This document shows, piece after piece, positions 46,386 to 57,678 of a DNA stretch of 64,000 nucleotides (its first letter is position 1; every line of letters starts with the position of its first letter). Origin of the DNA: Apostichopus japonicus (Eukaryota > Echinodermata > Holothuroidea > Aspidochirotida > Stichopodidae). The stretch is from positions 23,648,376 to 23,712,375 of the forward strand of contig NC_092567.1 of the NCBI RefSeq assembly GCF_037975245.1, written 5' to 3'. The notes under the pieces are model-generated. The model was not told the DNA's origin and did no database searches. It saw nothing but the letters and a program-made list of their open reading frames with translations. A program made the translations under genes and the position numbers.

Positions 46386-48206
46386 CTACACATCAGTTTC
46401 TATGCTCACGGAGTTGACATTCATATTGATACAGTTTCCCTGCACGTTGTTAGGCTTTGTGTTGTCGTTATGGTTAGACTTTAATTTGTCGCCCCCTAGC
46501 AGGCCTTCCTCCATCTCCACCACATCGGCGGAGTTGTCCGTCTCGTCGAAGCTTTTACTTCTTCGGCTTCGTCTGCTGGAGGAAGGTGAGGGCATCATGA
46601 AGCCAGGCCCACTCTGCACGTGGGAGTAGGTGCCCTCGTCGTTCTCTGCCTCGCGGTGGTAAAAATAATTAAAATTTGAGACGATAACAGGCACCGGAAG
46701 TGCTATGGTAAGCACACCAGTGATAGCACATAGAGACCCAACAATCTTAGCACCTGTACTCTGAGGTTTCATGTCCCCATAACCCACTGTAGTCATGGTA
46801 ACCACAGCCCACCAAAATGCATCCGGGATGCTCCTAAATACTGGTTCTCCCTTGTCATTGACGCTCTCGGCGTCGGCAAAATAAACTGCACTTGAAAACA
46901 GAACGACACCAATGCATAGAAAGAAAATAAGGAGGCCCAGCTCCCGCATACTGGCCTTGAGAGTCCGTCCCAGGATTTGCAAGCCACGCGAGTGCCGCGA
47001 CAACTTAAATATTCTGAAGACACGGACCAACCTAACGACCCTGAGAATCGCCAGGGACATCGTCTGGCTGCTATTGTTTTTATCTGACTCTTCCGAGGTC
47101 GTCGAGGACTGGGCGATCACGGTTCCCTCCTGGATAAAATACGGCAATATTGCTACTAAGTCAATTACATTCATGACATTCTTGAGAAAAACGATCTTGC
47201 TCGGAGACGAGATGAAACGAACGATAAATTCAAACGTGAACCAGATGATGCATATAGTTTCTATGATGAAGAAAGGATCCGTTACATGTTTGACAAAGTC
47301 CTCATCGTTGCCGGTCTTGGGGGAAGGGGTGGTAGAGCTAACTCCACATTTATTGGGGTTCACCGGTTTGGGGTAGCCTACTATCTCCGGCATTGTTTCC
47401 ATACAGAAGGTGATAATAGAGACCAGTATCACAGTGACCGATATGATAGCGATCACACGGGCTCCGCGTGAACTCTCGGGATATTCAAAGAGGAGCCACA
47501 TCTTCCTCTGCCAACTTTTGGTGGGAAGAATTCTCTCCTCTTCCTGTATGAAGCCCTCGTCCTCCCGGTACTTCAACAGTGCCTCCTCTCCGAGCTCGAA
47601 GAACTTGATCTCTTCCGTGAAGATGTCGATCGGAACGCTGACCGGCCGTCTTAATCTTCCCCCGCTCTGATAATAGTACAATATGGCGTCGAAGCTCGGC
47701 CTGTTCCTGTCGAAGAAATATTCGTTGCGTATGGGGTCGAAGAATCGGATTCTGCGTTGTGGGTTGCCCAGGAGTGTGTTTGGAAACTGGCAAAGAGTTT
47801 TGAGGTGGGTTTCGTATCGGAGTCCACTTACGTTGATGACGATACGTTCCCAGCCGGGGTCCTGCTCGTCGATGTCGATATTGCTCTCCACGGAATCGTC
47901 GTCGTTCGGGTAAAACAGTTGTGGCATAGACTGGGTGGGCGACTCCTTCGCCTCTCCAGGGTATTGCTTGGATTGGGCCATGTTATGGGGCACGCTGTAG
48001 GGCGCCACCGCACCGGCACCCGTGCCACTGCCAGCGACAGAATCATGGGTGCCCATGTGGAAGGCCGCTTCCATATTGCCACCACGAACTGACTGGGGCT
48101 TGTGACGCCCCAGGTTTGACAATATTGGGTGCAGACCCCAACGCTCAATGAAATCAAGTTTACGGTTCCCCACTTTGGCAGTCGGCCTTCTGTGTCTTTC
48201 GCCCAT
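46386..48206 (-). CDS. KCNA: Voltage-gated potassium channel, Shaker/Kv1 family
   Basis: A complete intron-free ORF of 606 codons. Kv1 proteins form tetrameric plasma-membrane K+ channels that open on depolarisation. In order: a divergent basic N-terminus, the T1 tetramerisation domain (about 120-215, with [20 protein letters not shown]), S1 (249-269), S2 (309-332), S3 (341-358), S4 (385-405, with R389, R392, R395, R398, K401 and R404 every third residue), S5 (422-446), pore helix and filter TVGYGD (473-478), S6 with PVP (504-506), and a C-terminal ETDV PDZ-binding motif (603-606). K480, just after the filter, corresponds to Shaker T449 and is Lys as in mammalian Kv1.4, a residue linked to weak external TEA block. 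Two sequons (N377, N378) lie in the S3-S4 loop. The start is the first ATG after an in-frame TAA (48219-48221). Intron-free coding is usual for vertebrate Kv1 genes. Residues 1-115 have no recognised inactivation-ball sequence. The family is certain; which Kv1 subtype it represents is not. Confidence 0.97.
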   Translation of the reverse strand: MGERHRRPTAKVGNRKLDFIERWGLHPILSNLGRHKPQSVRGGNMEAAFHMGTHDSVAGSGTGAGAVAPYSVPHNMAQSKQYPGEAKESPTQSMPQLFYPNDDDSVESNIDIDEQDPGWERIVINVSGLRYETHLKTLCQFPNTLLGNPQRRIRFFDPIRNEYFFDRNRPSFDAILYYYQSGGRLRRPVSVPIDIFTEEIKFFELGEEALLKYREDEGFIQEEERILPTKSWQRKMWLLFEYPESSRGARVIAIISVTVILVSIITFCMETMPEIVGYPKPVNPNKCGVSSTTPSPKTGNDEDFVKHVTDPFFIIETICIIWFTFEFIVRFISSPSKIVFLKNVMNVIDLVAILPYFIQEGTVIAQSSTTSEESDKNNSSQTMSLAILRVVRLVRVFRIFKLSRHSRGLQILGRTLKASMRELGLLIFFLCIGVVLFSSAVYFADAESVNDKGEPVFRSIPDAFWWAVVTMTTVGYGDMKPQSTGAKIVGSLCAITGVLTIALPVPVIVSNFNYFYHREAENDEGTYSHVQSGPGFMMPSPSSSRRSRRSKSFDETDNSADVVEMEEGLLGGDKLKSNHNDNTKPNNVQGNCINMNVNSVSIETDV

Positions 48207-48268
48207 AAAGCCTCGTGATTATTTCCAACATATGATCAGTTAATATCCGGCTCTCCTGAAAATCTTAC

Positions 48269-48516
48269 CTCCACATATCACTGAGTATCTCTCTCGATCA
48301 CGAGTCACGATTGCGTTCGCTTATTCATGATATGCATGAGAACATGCAAACTCGGGGGCCAAAAAACCATCATTATAAGTTGTTTTAGCTTAAAAATCTA
48401 TTTTAAAATTTGAAAATCTATCAAAAGAATCGGACTGGTCTTTTTTAAATTTGGAAGTCCATTCCTGAATTGACTGATCTTCTTCTTTTGTTGTTCCTCA
48501 CTTCCATCCAGAGTGC
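48269..48516 (-). promoter_or_regulatory. Possible 5' untranslated exon of the channel gene
   Basis: On the minus strand a long pyrimidine tract ends TTTTTTTTGTTGCAG at 48517, a good acceptor site. From 48516 an exon could run directly into the channel start at 48206. A donor-like GAG|GTAAGA occurs at 48269/48268; if used, it would exclude the main ATG from that transcript. Both are motif-only predictions. Confidence 0.35.
48445..48507 (-). CDS. Upstream ORF in the putative 5' leader of the channel
   Basis: ATG at 48507-48505, 20 codons, stop TAA at 48447-48445. It starts 10 bases after the candidate splice acceptor and ends 238 bases before the channel ATG. The peptide is basic and unrecognised (MEVRNNKRRRSVNSGMDFQI). 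If transcribed, it could reduce translation of the channel. It is real only if the leader includes this segment. Confidence 0.25.
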   Translation of the reverse strand: MEVRNNKRRRSVNSGMDFQI

Positions 48517-48519
48517 CTG

Positions 48520-51500
48520 CAACAAAAAAAAGAAGAAAAAAAATGCAAAAAATCACAAGAAATGAAATTGTTACCCTTTCTATCAGCAATAAACAGCTTC
48601 ATTAAAAGAATTATCACTTTATGAAAGAGTGATATAAAGCAACACAAAATTTAAAATGGAATTCAAAATCTAACTGGAAAATTTAAGACCAGAGAAATAT
48701 AAGAGTCTGCAACAGGATTTAAAACAGTGGAACATGCCCTGTGCTGTACCATCTGAGAGATATCCTACTTTCATGCAATCACTACAATCACATTTTCTTG
48801 TATCGTTTAGACTTTTTTGGATCGTGTTCTTATAATCTTTGCACTTTTGCAAATGTATCTGTTAGTCTGCTTTCATTGACAAATGGCATCAGGACTATAG
48901 AACTGTTATTTACGTATTTTAGTAGATAAAGTACACATTTGTGTACACTATAAGCTTGTTACTGTAACATCAATATAAACAAAGCCACATATAATTGACC
49001 TTCCTAATAACATGACTAATTTTGCGCTGTAGTTCTAGTGGGCTACAGAGCAACATTATATTTCCACATCAGTGTCTTGTTCAATAATGTTACTTTAAGA
49101 TGTTATGTCCCAGCATGTCACATGTTCATCGTTAAATGCAGCTTCAAAGATAATAAACAAACAAAAAAAAGATTGATGGCATACATGTATATTTTGTGAT
49201 TTATTTTACTATAAAGTCATTCATACACAGTAATATCTGGCTAACAAAACTAAATAGTCTCACAGACAGACAGACAAACACTAATGTTATAATATGGCTC
49301 ACAAAACCCATGGCATCTCGGTAGCTGGCCTTTTCAACCCCACACAAAAAGTTAAAAGGTAAAAAGTTATTTACCATAGCCTTTCTTTAGACCTAATTAT
49401 AGACCTAATTTATAGCCCCATTATGCACCACTTTCTCTCCAAAATTTAAATTTTCTCTAGAGGAATATAACCCTAGACCCTGCAAACCCCCTTCACCCAC
49501 CACCCCTCCCAACCCCCCCCCCCACCATCCCATCAAAGAACCTTTCTTTTATAAATCTTGGCTCTTCCCCTTCCAGTCATTTCTGAGATAAATTATGCTC
49601 TTCATTTTATACAACAAATGGCACCTCAAAATATTAGTAACCTTCAAATTAGCATATAAAACTGTAGGATTGTTCGACACCTAAGTATTATTGATAGCTC
49701 TGGTCTAGAAGCCTGTGATATATCAGAAAGTAAGCAAGCCCTCATTTAATTATGAGAACAGCAAAAGTACTTACATGCATTATAACAGCTCTATACAGGT
49801 CTGTGTTCAAACATTCACAAAATTTATTTACTTAATTAGCGAGCCTTTTTCCTTTCTTTAATGCTGATCTCTACAATTTACAGTTGCTAAGTACATACCA
49901 TTTCTAAAATTTTCAGTTACAGGTAATCAGTTGCTTTTGAATAATTGGTGATTTAGCTACCAACTTCTTCTGTTCTGGGCCTGATCACAAAGGACTACTG
50001 TACTGTGGGTACTAGAGTTTATTATGCCATTGGAGTTGCTACAATGTGAGACCTTTATGCTAACTTATTTCCTTCAATGACCCCCATACACACACACACA
50101 GACCTCTTGTACAATACAGAACTACACAATACATCCTAGCTTGAAAGGATTTGACCGCATGACTGACCTAGTCCTGTGTTCTTAGACTTGGAGACTTAGA
50201 CCATTTAATAGATGAGAACGATATAAGGCAACAATAGTTAACCCTCGTTTTTTGCATAGAATACTTAGTTGTCAAATGAAAGTTATATGCAAGACCAATC
50301 ATCACTTAAGAATGCAAGATATGCTATATAGAATATATAGCTTATAGGCACCCCTTAAATTGTACAAACTCCTCTTAGATCTTAAAAAAAATGTTTTCTA
50401 GTTTCTGCACAAATCAATTTCCGAAAGTAACAAATTTGACCAGCTTTCAGGCTTATAAAGTAATATGCTAAAAGTTTGGAAGAACTTGATCATTTATTAG
50501 ATTTCTAGATTTTTTTTCTTTTTTGAACTTGTTTAATTCATGCAAGTAGAATTCATAATTCGCAGGGAAAGAGGTTGAGCGATGGATGGCAATACACTGG
50601 GTATAACAATAAGTTGCAAAAGAGAAACAACACACACGACAGTAAAATGTGCTACATTTCAAACATGTGTCGTCAACATGTACACTCTGCTTGAATCAAA
50701 TTTACTCGATAAAAGTTAAAAGGCACACGACGTTCCGATCCTATACCAAAATCTTCCTCAAAGGCAAAGAGTTTTCAGCTAGTTCATGCAGACAATCTTG
50801 CTAGCTGGGATCAAAAGATTAGGATCAAAGAATTAGGTTCTTTTCATAATGCTTTGGTTCCCTTCTAAAAGCTGAATTTTTTTTATGGTGCCCATGAACC
50901 TATTTGTACATACATATGGATGGAAGACGATTTCTAACTTGCTGTAAATAGTTGCCTTGTCCCTCTCAAACTTTTGGTTCAAGCCTCAGCTGATCCGACA
51001 TTTGCAAACATTCTACTCTAATACAGTGCGACAAAGTTTCAACTCAAATCAATTAAAAATACAGGTTTCATTTTAATGTATACATGTAGAGGTGTTATAA
51101 TACACAAGACAATATCAATGACGACATCTCGACGCTAACTACCTTATGTTCCGGAAGCGTTTGACATTGGAAACCACTGGTAAGATATTAACGATATGTT
51201 GAAGGACGTTTGTCCTCAGACACATCTTGCCGGCTGATGCACATATGTTGCTTCATGACGGTGCTAGGAGTCACAGTTTATTAAAGTCATCGATTAATCA
51301 ATGACAAACTACTTGTGAAAATGTCAATAAATTATTGTAACTCTTTCACAAAACGGAAGTAAAGGAAAACATTGGAACCACACACGAAATATATATACTA
51401 TTCGTGAATGAATACGGATTTACAACTTTTTGTTCAAAACAATCAAAACTGTTTAACAGGGCTAGACGTCAACTTTTCCGTCATTCTGTCTGAGTTCAAA

Positions 51501-52295
51501 CATCAATTAGGAAACTAAAAGAGAAAAAAAATAATAATTACTATAAAACTATTGATTTTACTCTACATGAGCTTCAAACAAAGAAAAAAGACTGTGAAAA
51601 TAATTCAGCTGTTTGCACAGGATGCATGTTTTGCATATATACTATGTAAGTAAAATGACATAGACTGTATACATAGTTTTATTCTTTGTGCATACTTGCC
51701 ATGAAAGGAGGACACTGAATGATGGCATTTTCAGAAACGATATCTTATTTAGCTTTAATTATCATTTCATTAATAATCTCACTAATTAATGAACACATAA
51801 TTAGAATATTTCAGCATTTCCATATTTTTAAGGAAGAAAACTTCAAGAAAAAAAATGAGTTACTTCAGATATTATTAGAGAAATCCAGAGAAATAAGATA
51901 TGACTCATAATTGACAAATAAGGAATAAAGTTTTAGAAAATATATTGGAATTTTCGGTCCCCCTGGGACCTTCGTCAGCAATTCTTGGCAGTCGAATGAA
52001 AGTACAAAATATATATATAACCACAACATTTCTGAAGAAATCCTTGAACTGGTCTTACTGTATCTACCGATCATTATACCAACATGGACATTTATGTTTT
52101 GTAACTGAAGATTCAAATATTTCATGAAGGTTGCTTTAAAGAAGACACCAATTTAAGATGACATTCATCAAATCCAATCTCCACTAACCACGAAGATGAA
52201 AACACGAATTAGTACAAATTGGTAAATCATTTGATAAATACACGTCTTTCGCCATTGTCGTTTACTTCCACTTCATTTCACAGCATCTTTTGTAT
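48520..52295. other. Region 5' of the channel gene, no recognised gene
   Basis: About 3.8 kb of AT-rich sequence, probably upstream intron and/or promoter sequence of the channel if it has 5' untranslated exons. Contains a C-run at 49514-49524 and a CA run at 50092-50102. A short perfect hairpin GGTCCCCCTGGGACC is at 51956-51970. No frame exceeds 86 codons. Confidence 0.4.
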
Positions 52296-52301
52296 GTGTA
52301 C

Positions 52302-52478
52302 GTATGTATGTATGTATGTACGTATGTATGGGTGTATGTATGTATGTATGTATGTATGTATGTATGTATGTATGTATGTATGTATGTATGTATGTATGTA
52401 TGTATGTATGTATGTATGTATGTATGTATGTATGTATGTATGTATGTATGTATGTATGTATGTATGTATGTATGTACA
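52302..52478. repeat. ATGT tetranucleotide microsatellite
   Basis: About 44 tetranucleotide units, nearly pure after an initial interrupted part (TACG, GGTG). All frames are open (period 4 gives a MYVC repeat), which explains the overlapping ORFs of 72-101 codons. Confidence 0.96.
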
Positions 52479-52596
52479 GTATGTGTATATTTACCTCAGA
52501 GGCCATGAGAAAGGGCAGATCTGAAGATGTATGTAGTATCATGCACATGGGCGCACTGCAGCAGCACAATGACAGCTCTGGACATATTTTTAGAGG

Positions 52597-52965
52597 TACT
52601 TTTTAAGAAAAGTCACCCAAGAAAGAACCTGGACACGAAAAAAACCAAACAACCGAACGACTGATCCACTCTCAACCCCAGTCCCCATTGCATCGAGACT
52701 GTGACTGTCTGATCATCCTCAGGTGTGTATCACGATTCCCCTAGAAGGGGAACATGATACTCTTTAGAAAAGTCATATGGGAAAGGGGAACCTAATGATA
52801 CTTTTTAGAAAAGTCACACAGGAAAGAACCTGGACACGAAAAAAACAAACAATTGAACGACTGAACCGCGGTTAACCCCAGTCCTCTTGCATCAAGACTG
52901 TGACTGTGTGATCATCGTCAGGTGTGTATCACGACTTCCCTACAAGGAGAACATACAGTAATACT
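52597..52965. repeat. Two-copy tandem duplication, about 202 bp unit
   Basis: Units at 52597 and 52799 begin TACTTTTTA(A)GAAAAGTCAC, then AGAAAGAACCTGGACACG. They share GAACGACTGA, AACCCCAGTCC, AGACTGTGACTGT and CAGGTGTGTATCACGA, and are about 90% identical. A partial third start is at about 52757. Confidence 0.88.
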
Positions 52966-52969
52966 ACAC

Positions 52970-53955
52970 AGGACCTCAGCCAAAAGGCATTCATAATTCC
53001 ACAAAACTTATTTTTCAATTAATGAAAGAATCTTCTAAATTTGAACAGTTTATGAAATGTATGAAATGCAAAGTGGCGATTTGACTAAGTACTATGTTTT
53101 CTGATATAATGAAACTCGCTGAACGGTTCACTTTGGGAATATTGACCAAAACTGTGCAGAACAAATAGATTTCTGGAGTCCAGCTGTTTCAGTACATTTT
53201 TTTACTCCATTTTAAAAATTCATAAATAGGAGTATAAAGAATAAAGATATATATAAAAATATACATATATTAGCATTAAGATCTATATAAAGAGGTTAAT
53301 AGTTTGAACCTAAAAATGAGTCCATAACAAAGATTCAAATGCTTCAATCTGTCTGAATAAAGTTTGCAGCTCTGTAAATAAAAGAACGATTTTGTAGGTG
53401 ATGTACCGTTAACAGTAAACCATACTGGTATTCCAATTAACTAATTCACAGAGTATATATATACAGTGTCTGGCCGACATACTGTAAGAAGCTACCTACT
53501 GTAACAAGTTTAGATGCTTCATCATATAAAGCAAATTATCATTTATTCCCAGCAATACCAGCGAGTAAATGCATTTACCAGACAAGATGTAATCAACTGA
53601 AAATTACACTTGCATTGCAGCTAAACTTCAGTCGAAACACTGACAGTGTTTTTCTTACAATGTACCTGCCAAAAAACAAACAAAAAAACAAAAAAAATGG
53701 TTTTTTGAAATTAATGTGTGATTTTTCAAGTCTTAAAGGAGCCGAGAGTATACCTTGTTTGCTACATGGATAATGTTAGTCTGGCTCTCAACATGATTAC
53801 TGAAGGAGAGAAAGAATCTGGGAATGCAACTTTAGAAGGAACTTAACAATTTAGAATCTGTTCTGGTTTTAAAAGTTCTATCAAAGTCTTGACTGCTAAG
53901 GGCCTCTTCAGCATGATTATAGAATGGAATCAACCTTTCAGTTCTGTATGTTGCT
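52970..53955. other. Non-coding sequence
   Basis: AT-rich, with no frame above 62 codons and no repeat recognised. Confidence 0.4.
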
Positions 53956-53961
53956 TTTAAG

Positions 53962-54482
53962 CAGGGTTTCCCTAACTTTATCCCCCCACGAACCCCCTGT
54001 GGATGTCAGAGTTGTCCACGAACCCCCAAATTTTCGAGACACAATCTGAGTCATTATTATACTATAATACGCATAACAGTGCTTCGTAAAAGTGCATAGT
54101 GTAATATTGTAATGAAAAAAAAACAAGAGATGAACAAATATTTATTTGGAAACTTCAAGATCAGATCAGCTCTTTTTCTTTAGGACGTAGTTTCATGCGT
54201 ACACCAACTTCACCAAAGTCATGCGGCCAGTGTCTGTTCATAATTCAGTCATTTATCACATGCACGGTACGATACCACTATGGCAACATATGCGTATGGA
54301 ATGCGAAAAGAGTTTGTCGATTGGTACCACTTTTGTACATTACTAAAATTATATGATATCAGATTTTAGTTCAACAAAAAAGTACTCTAGTTTTGACTTT
54401 CAGAAACGTCTCACAAACCCCCTGGGATGGACTCATGCATGCACCCCCTGGGGGTTCATGCACTCCAGTTAGGGAACCCCTG
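53962..54482. mobile_element. hAT-like element (CAGGGGTTCCC ends)
   Basis: The left end CAGGGTTTCCCTAACT and the right end read in reverse, CAGGGGTTCCCTAACT, differ by one base. Inside, ACGAACCCCCTG and CAAACCCCCTGGG words face each other. Flanking octamers CTTTTAAG and CTTTAAAA match at 6 of 8. CAGGGGTTCCC-type termini are common in hAT (Charlie-type) elements. At 521 bp there is no transposase. Confidence 0.75.
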
Positions 54483-54484
54483 CT

Positions 54485-55690
54485 TTAAAAGAACTTAAAA
54501 CATATTTTAATGGAGCCAATAATATCTTCTTGCTTTCTACGTCAAAAATACAATGCGAGTGAAGGACACGTTTCCAAAGATCATGAACAATGAAAAGCGC
54601 AACGTTTTGGAAAGAGTGATGGTAGGTAAACCAGATAAGGATTCTAGCCTTGGACACGTTTTTTCGAAAGTTAAAACTGTAGTACCAGTTAATTTTTTGT
54701 GTGGATATTTCGAGATATATACTCTCGGATCTCCTCATTCACTATCAGCTGTTCTCTGCTTGATCCGTACTGAACCTTTACAGCCTATAGATATAAAAGT
54801 ATGGAGGTAGAATTTTGATTCCAAACTAAATTTAGAGCTCTCAGCACGTTGCATTTAGATTGCATGATAACCACTTGACCTACAATCTATGGTTTTGCAG
54901 TGAACACTGTACTGTAGCTGCTGGTATGTCTGTGATGCAGCACTACAAAAATTGGTGAAGGCCATGTTGCTCAATGTTCTTGTGATGATTTTCGAAATTC
55001 GCTTGCAACGGTTGATCAGTGAATATAACAAAATAGACCGTACCAATCGATCACTTATAAGATATTTTATTCCTACGTCATCACCTTTCATCCCACCACT
55101 TTTCGTAAAATATTTTATACAAAACTTTCAATACTTCCTAAAAATGATTCCTTCTACGTGTCCTACAATGGTTTCCTAAAATGCTTCCTAATTTACAACC
55201 TCGAGGGGGGGGGAGGGGGGAGGGGGGAGGGTTGCCCCTGCATCCCTTTTACTACTTACGTGTCTCTTAGTACTAAAAGAAATAGGGAATGAAACATTAA
55301 AATTGCTTTAAAGTAACTTAGAATGTTTTAAAGGAGTCTATAATGACTTCTTGATTTCTACATGGAAAATACTATTTGCCTCTTAGTACTAAAAGATACA
55401 TGTGCATGTGGTATAAGCCCAATGGCTTTGTCATTAACTCACATTTCACGACAGATAGCGATCCCAATTTACGGGTTTTAACTCACTTTGGATTTTTTTT
55501 TAAATTTGGAGGACGATTTCAGATGGAAAATTGTGGAATTCTCCCAGATGAAAAACCCATCGCATTTTGGTCGGCCATGGATCAAAACCCACAATCTGCC
55601 AGGTGCTGGGCTTCATTGCTCCTACTGTAATGCCACTGCCATTTATCACTCAACCATAGCAATGATACTCTCACTGCCTTGCATGGCCAA
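54485..55690. other. Non-coding sequence with a strong G-run cluster
   Basis: Positions 55204-55231 contain several G-tracts of 6-9 bases separated by single A, a very strong quadruplex-type motif. Frames of up to 93 codons (for example 54469-54738 minus) are unrecognised. Confidence 0.4.
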
Positions 55691-55697
55691 GTTTCTT

Positions 55698-56074
55698 CAG
55701 TGGCGTCGCCAGGGGGTGAACTGGGGGGCACATGCCCTCCCCCCAAAGAATCGTGCCCCCCACAGTTGCTCCCCCAGATGCGATTTGTAGTGTTAAGAAA
55801 TATACTCAAAACAAAAAGTTTATCTGCCTCAATTTAAGAACATAAATATCGGACAGACTAAGCCCAAAAATTCTTGAACATAAAGTTACTTCAAGTTGCA
55901 ATATATAGCACCAGATTGCATCTAAGGAGCCTTTATTAATCAAAAATTTCTCAAAGGGGAGAGGACATCTCTACCCTTAGACCCCTCCCCCAGGAAGGCA
56001 TTCACAACTAAACATTGTGTCCCCCTAATAAAGTGCTGTTTCCCCCAAGATTGAAATGTCTGACGACACCACTG
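55698..56074. mobile_element. hAT-like non-autonomous element (CAGTGGCG ends)
   Basis: The left end is CAGTGGCGTCGCCAG; the right end in reverse is CAGTGGTGTCGTCAG (13 of 15 match). Flanks AGTTTCTT and AGTTCTTG look like an eroded 8-base duplication. The interior contains GATTGCATCTAAGGA and CCCTTAGACCCCTCCCC, the reverse of words in the 21.7-kb element. Confidence 0.75.
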
Positions 56075-56079
56075 AGTTC

Positions 56080-56908
56080 TTGGTACGATTCTATAAACAG
56101 AATGAACCTCTCTGACTCCTGTCATAAAGGAGCTTAGAATCAGTTCATACGTGGGATATGGTCAGTACTATGTGTATGTATACTTCATACACACTCCTCA
56201 CTTGTGATGACTGAAGAACGTGTGAAAACCAGAAAGCTGTTTTAAGTGATCAAAAACAATTTCCAATTGCATTCTTAATGACAAACAAACTCAAGTTGGA
56301 GCAGTATGTATCTAGTACTGTAAACTGTTGTACATATTACTGTAATGCTAAATGTGTGCTAAACGATACACATGCACACACTGTAGATCGCTCGATCCTT
56401 AGACAACAAACCGGTGCCTCGCTCACTTTATTTTGTTGATCTTTTAAATATCGGTCACGACACAGTGAACTATATATTGTGTTCTAATCTAATTTGCATA
56501 TAGCAGTGGGGGGACATATCTGTGATGTCACTTCTCTAATTCACACAGTGACTGTTGAATACGCTCAGAGATACTCCCTTTAAGACACGACCAAACCCCA
56601 GAGGGCACAAAGGTTGCAAGAGAGGATGACGTCAATGCTGCCGAGAGAGGCATGTTAATTACAGATCTACAGAACACAATATCTAGCTCGTACATCAGAT
56701 TTTTAATGTCACAGAGGGAATGACATCTGCGATCTTATCTTTCAAGCAGCCTGAATGTATCTCTGTTGAAAAGAGTATTTCATATATATTACCTACATGA
56801 AATATGTAGTAATGAGAGCTGACTGGGTAAAACCATGCCTGGATGGGTTACTGTGTCTCTATAGCTACTGTACTGTAGTCAGTGACGTGACAGCATTACA
56901 CATCTAGC
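56080..56908. other. Non-coding sequence, possible regulatory segment
   Basis: Contains ATTTGCAT (56492-56499, octamer-type) and TGACGTCA (56627-56634, full CRE palindrome) within 145 bp in a less AT-rich patch (56440-56770). Motif presence alone is weak evidence of function. Confidence 0.3.
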
Positions 56909-56911
56909 AAC

Positions 56912-57285
56912 TTAAAGGCACTGAAGACTCGCCCCAAACCGCATGCAGCCATCTGAAAAAGTTAACTTTCTGTTGCTTGCAAGTGACGTTTTGTTTGTGT
57001 CGCTACAAAATGCAGACAGTAATAAAACAAGATACCTTGTTATCTTTAGCTGACCTGGGATGTCCATCGCTTTATCGTTTGTACACTAACTGTGCTGTGG
57101 GTATTGACCGCAGCTGTATGTACTGGCTGTACACATGTGTCTAATCACCGACGGTAGCAAGCTGCATGTGCCTGTTTTTCTGGGATTGATGGTGGTGTTT
57201 AACACTTCTGTTACACCTCATTCGAAACTAGGTCAGATTACCGGCATTAGACGTTTCTTTTTGCGCGAGTCTTCACACCCTTTAG
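56912..57285. mobile_element. TTAA-flanked inverted-repeat element (piggyBac-like), copy 2
   Basis: Left TTAA then AGGCACTGAAGACTCG. The right end in reverse is CTAA then AGGGTGTGAAGACTCG, so the right TTAA has mutated to TTAG. Collinear with 41911-42280 (GCCATCTGAAAAAGTT, GACGTTTTGTTTGTGTC, GGGTATTGACCGCAGCTGT, ACACTTCTGTTACACCTCAT, GGTCAGATTACCGGCATTAG). About 88% identical by eye. Confidence 0.85.
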
Positions 57286-57424
57286 AGGAAACCAGTATTA
57301 TGTCCCCAATATATGCTACCAAATTTAGATAATGGTCATCTATGTTCAAATTTCAACATGCTTTTTTACTGCCATTTTGTAAGCAGTTAAGACAGAGTAT
57401 CAAGAAAGAAGAAAGAAAAGCTGC

Positions 57425-57525
57425 AGCAGCTGCAAAATCCCCTGCAGCAAAGCTGTAGTAATATATCAAACGATAGAGATTATACCTGCAGACCAGCTGT
57501 GCCCATTGCATGAAACTGCATAGTA
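57425..57525. repeat. Block shared with 20735-20820
   Basis: Contains GCAGCAGCTGCAAAA, ATAGAGATTAT, GACCAGCTGTGCCCATTGCA and TGAAACTGCATAG. Here it is followed at once by an ATGT array; at 20.8 kb it is followed by the 43-bp satellite. Confidence 0.65.
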
Positions 57526-57677
57526 TGTATGTATGTATGTATGTATGTATGTATGTATGTATGTATGTATGTATGTATGTATGTATGTATGTATGTATGT
57601 ATGTATGTATGTGTGTATGTATGTATGTATGTATGTATGTATGTATGTATGTATGTATGTATGTATGTATGTATGTT
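57524..57677. repeat. ATGT tetranucleotide microsatellite
   Basis: About 38 units with one ATGTGTGT interruption near 57610. It abuts the 3' end of a minus-strand family 2 SINE at 57678, so on the minus strand it reads as an ACAT tail of that SINE. Overlapping ORFs of 76-112 codons are artefacts. Confidence 0.95.
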
Positions 57678-57678
57678 A

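Noticed and set aside
46912-48157. ORFs of up to 154 codons overlapping the channel gene in other frames
   Set aside because: Shadow frames of the Kv1 coding sequence, which has clear domain structure in its own frame.
52219-52606. MYVC-repeat and IHTY-repeat ORFs
   Set aside because: Frames through an ATGT microsatellite; the same explanation holds at 57353-57840.
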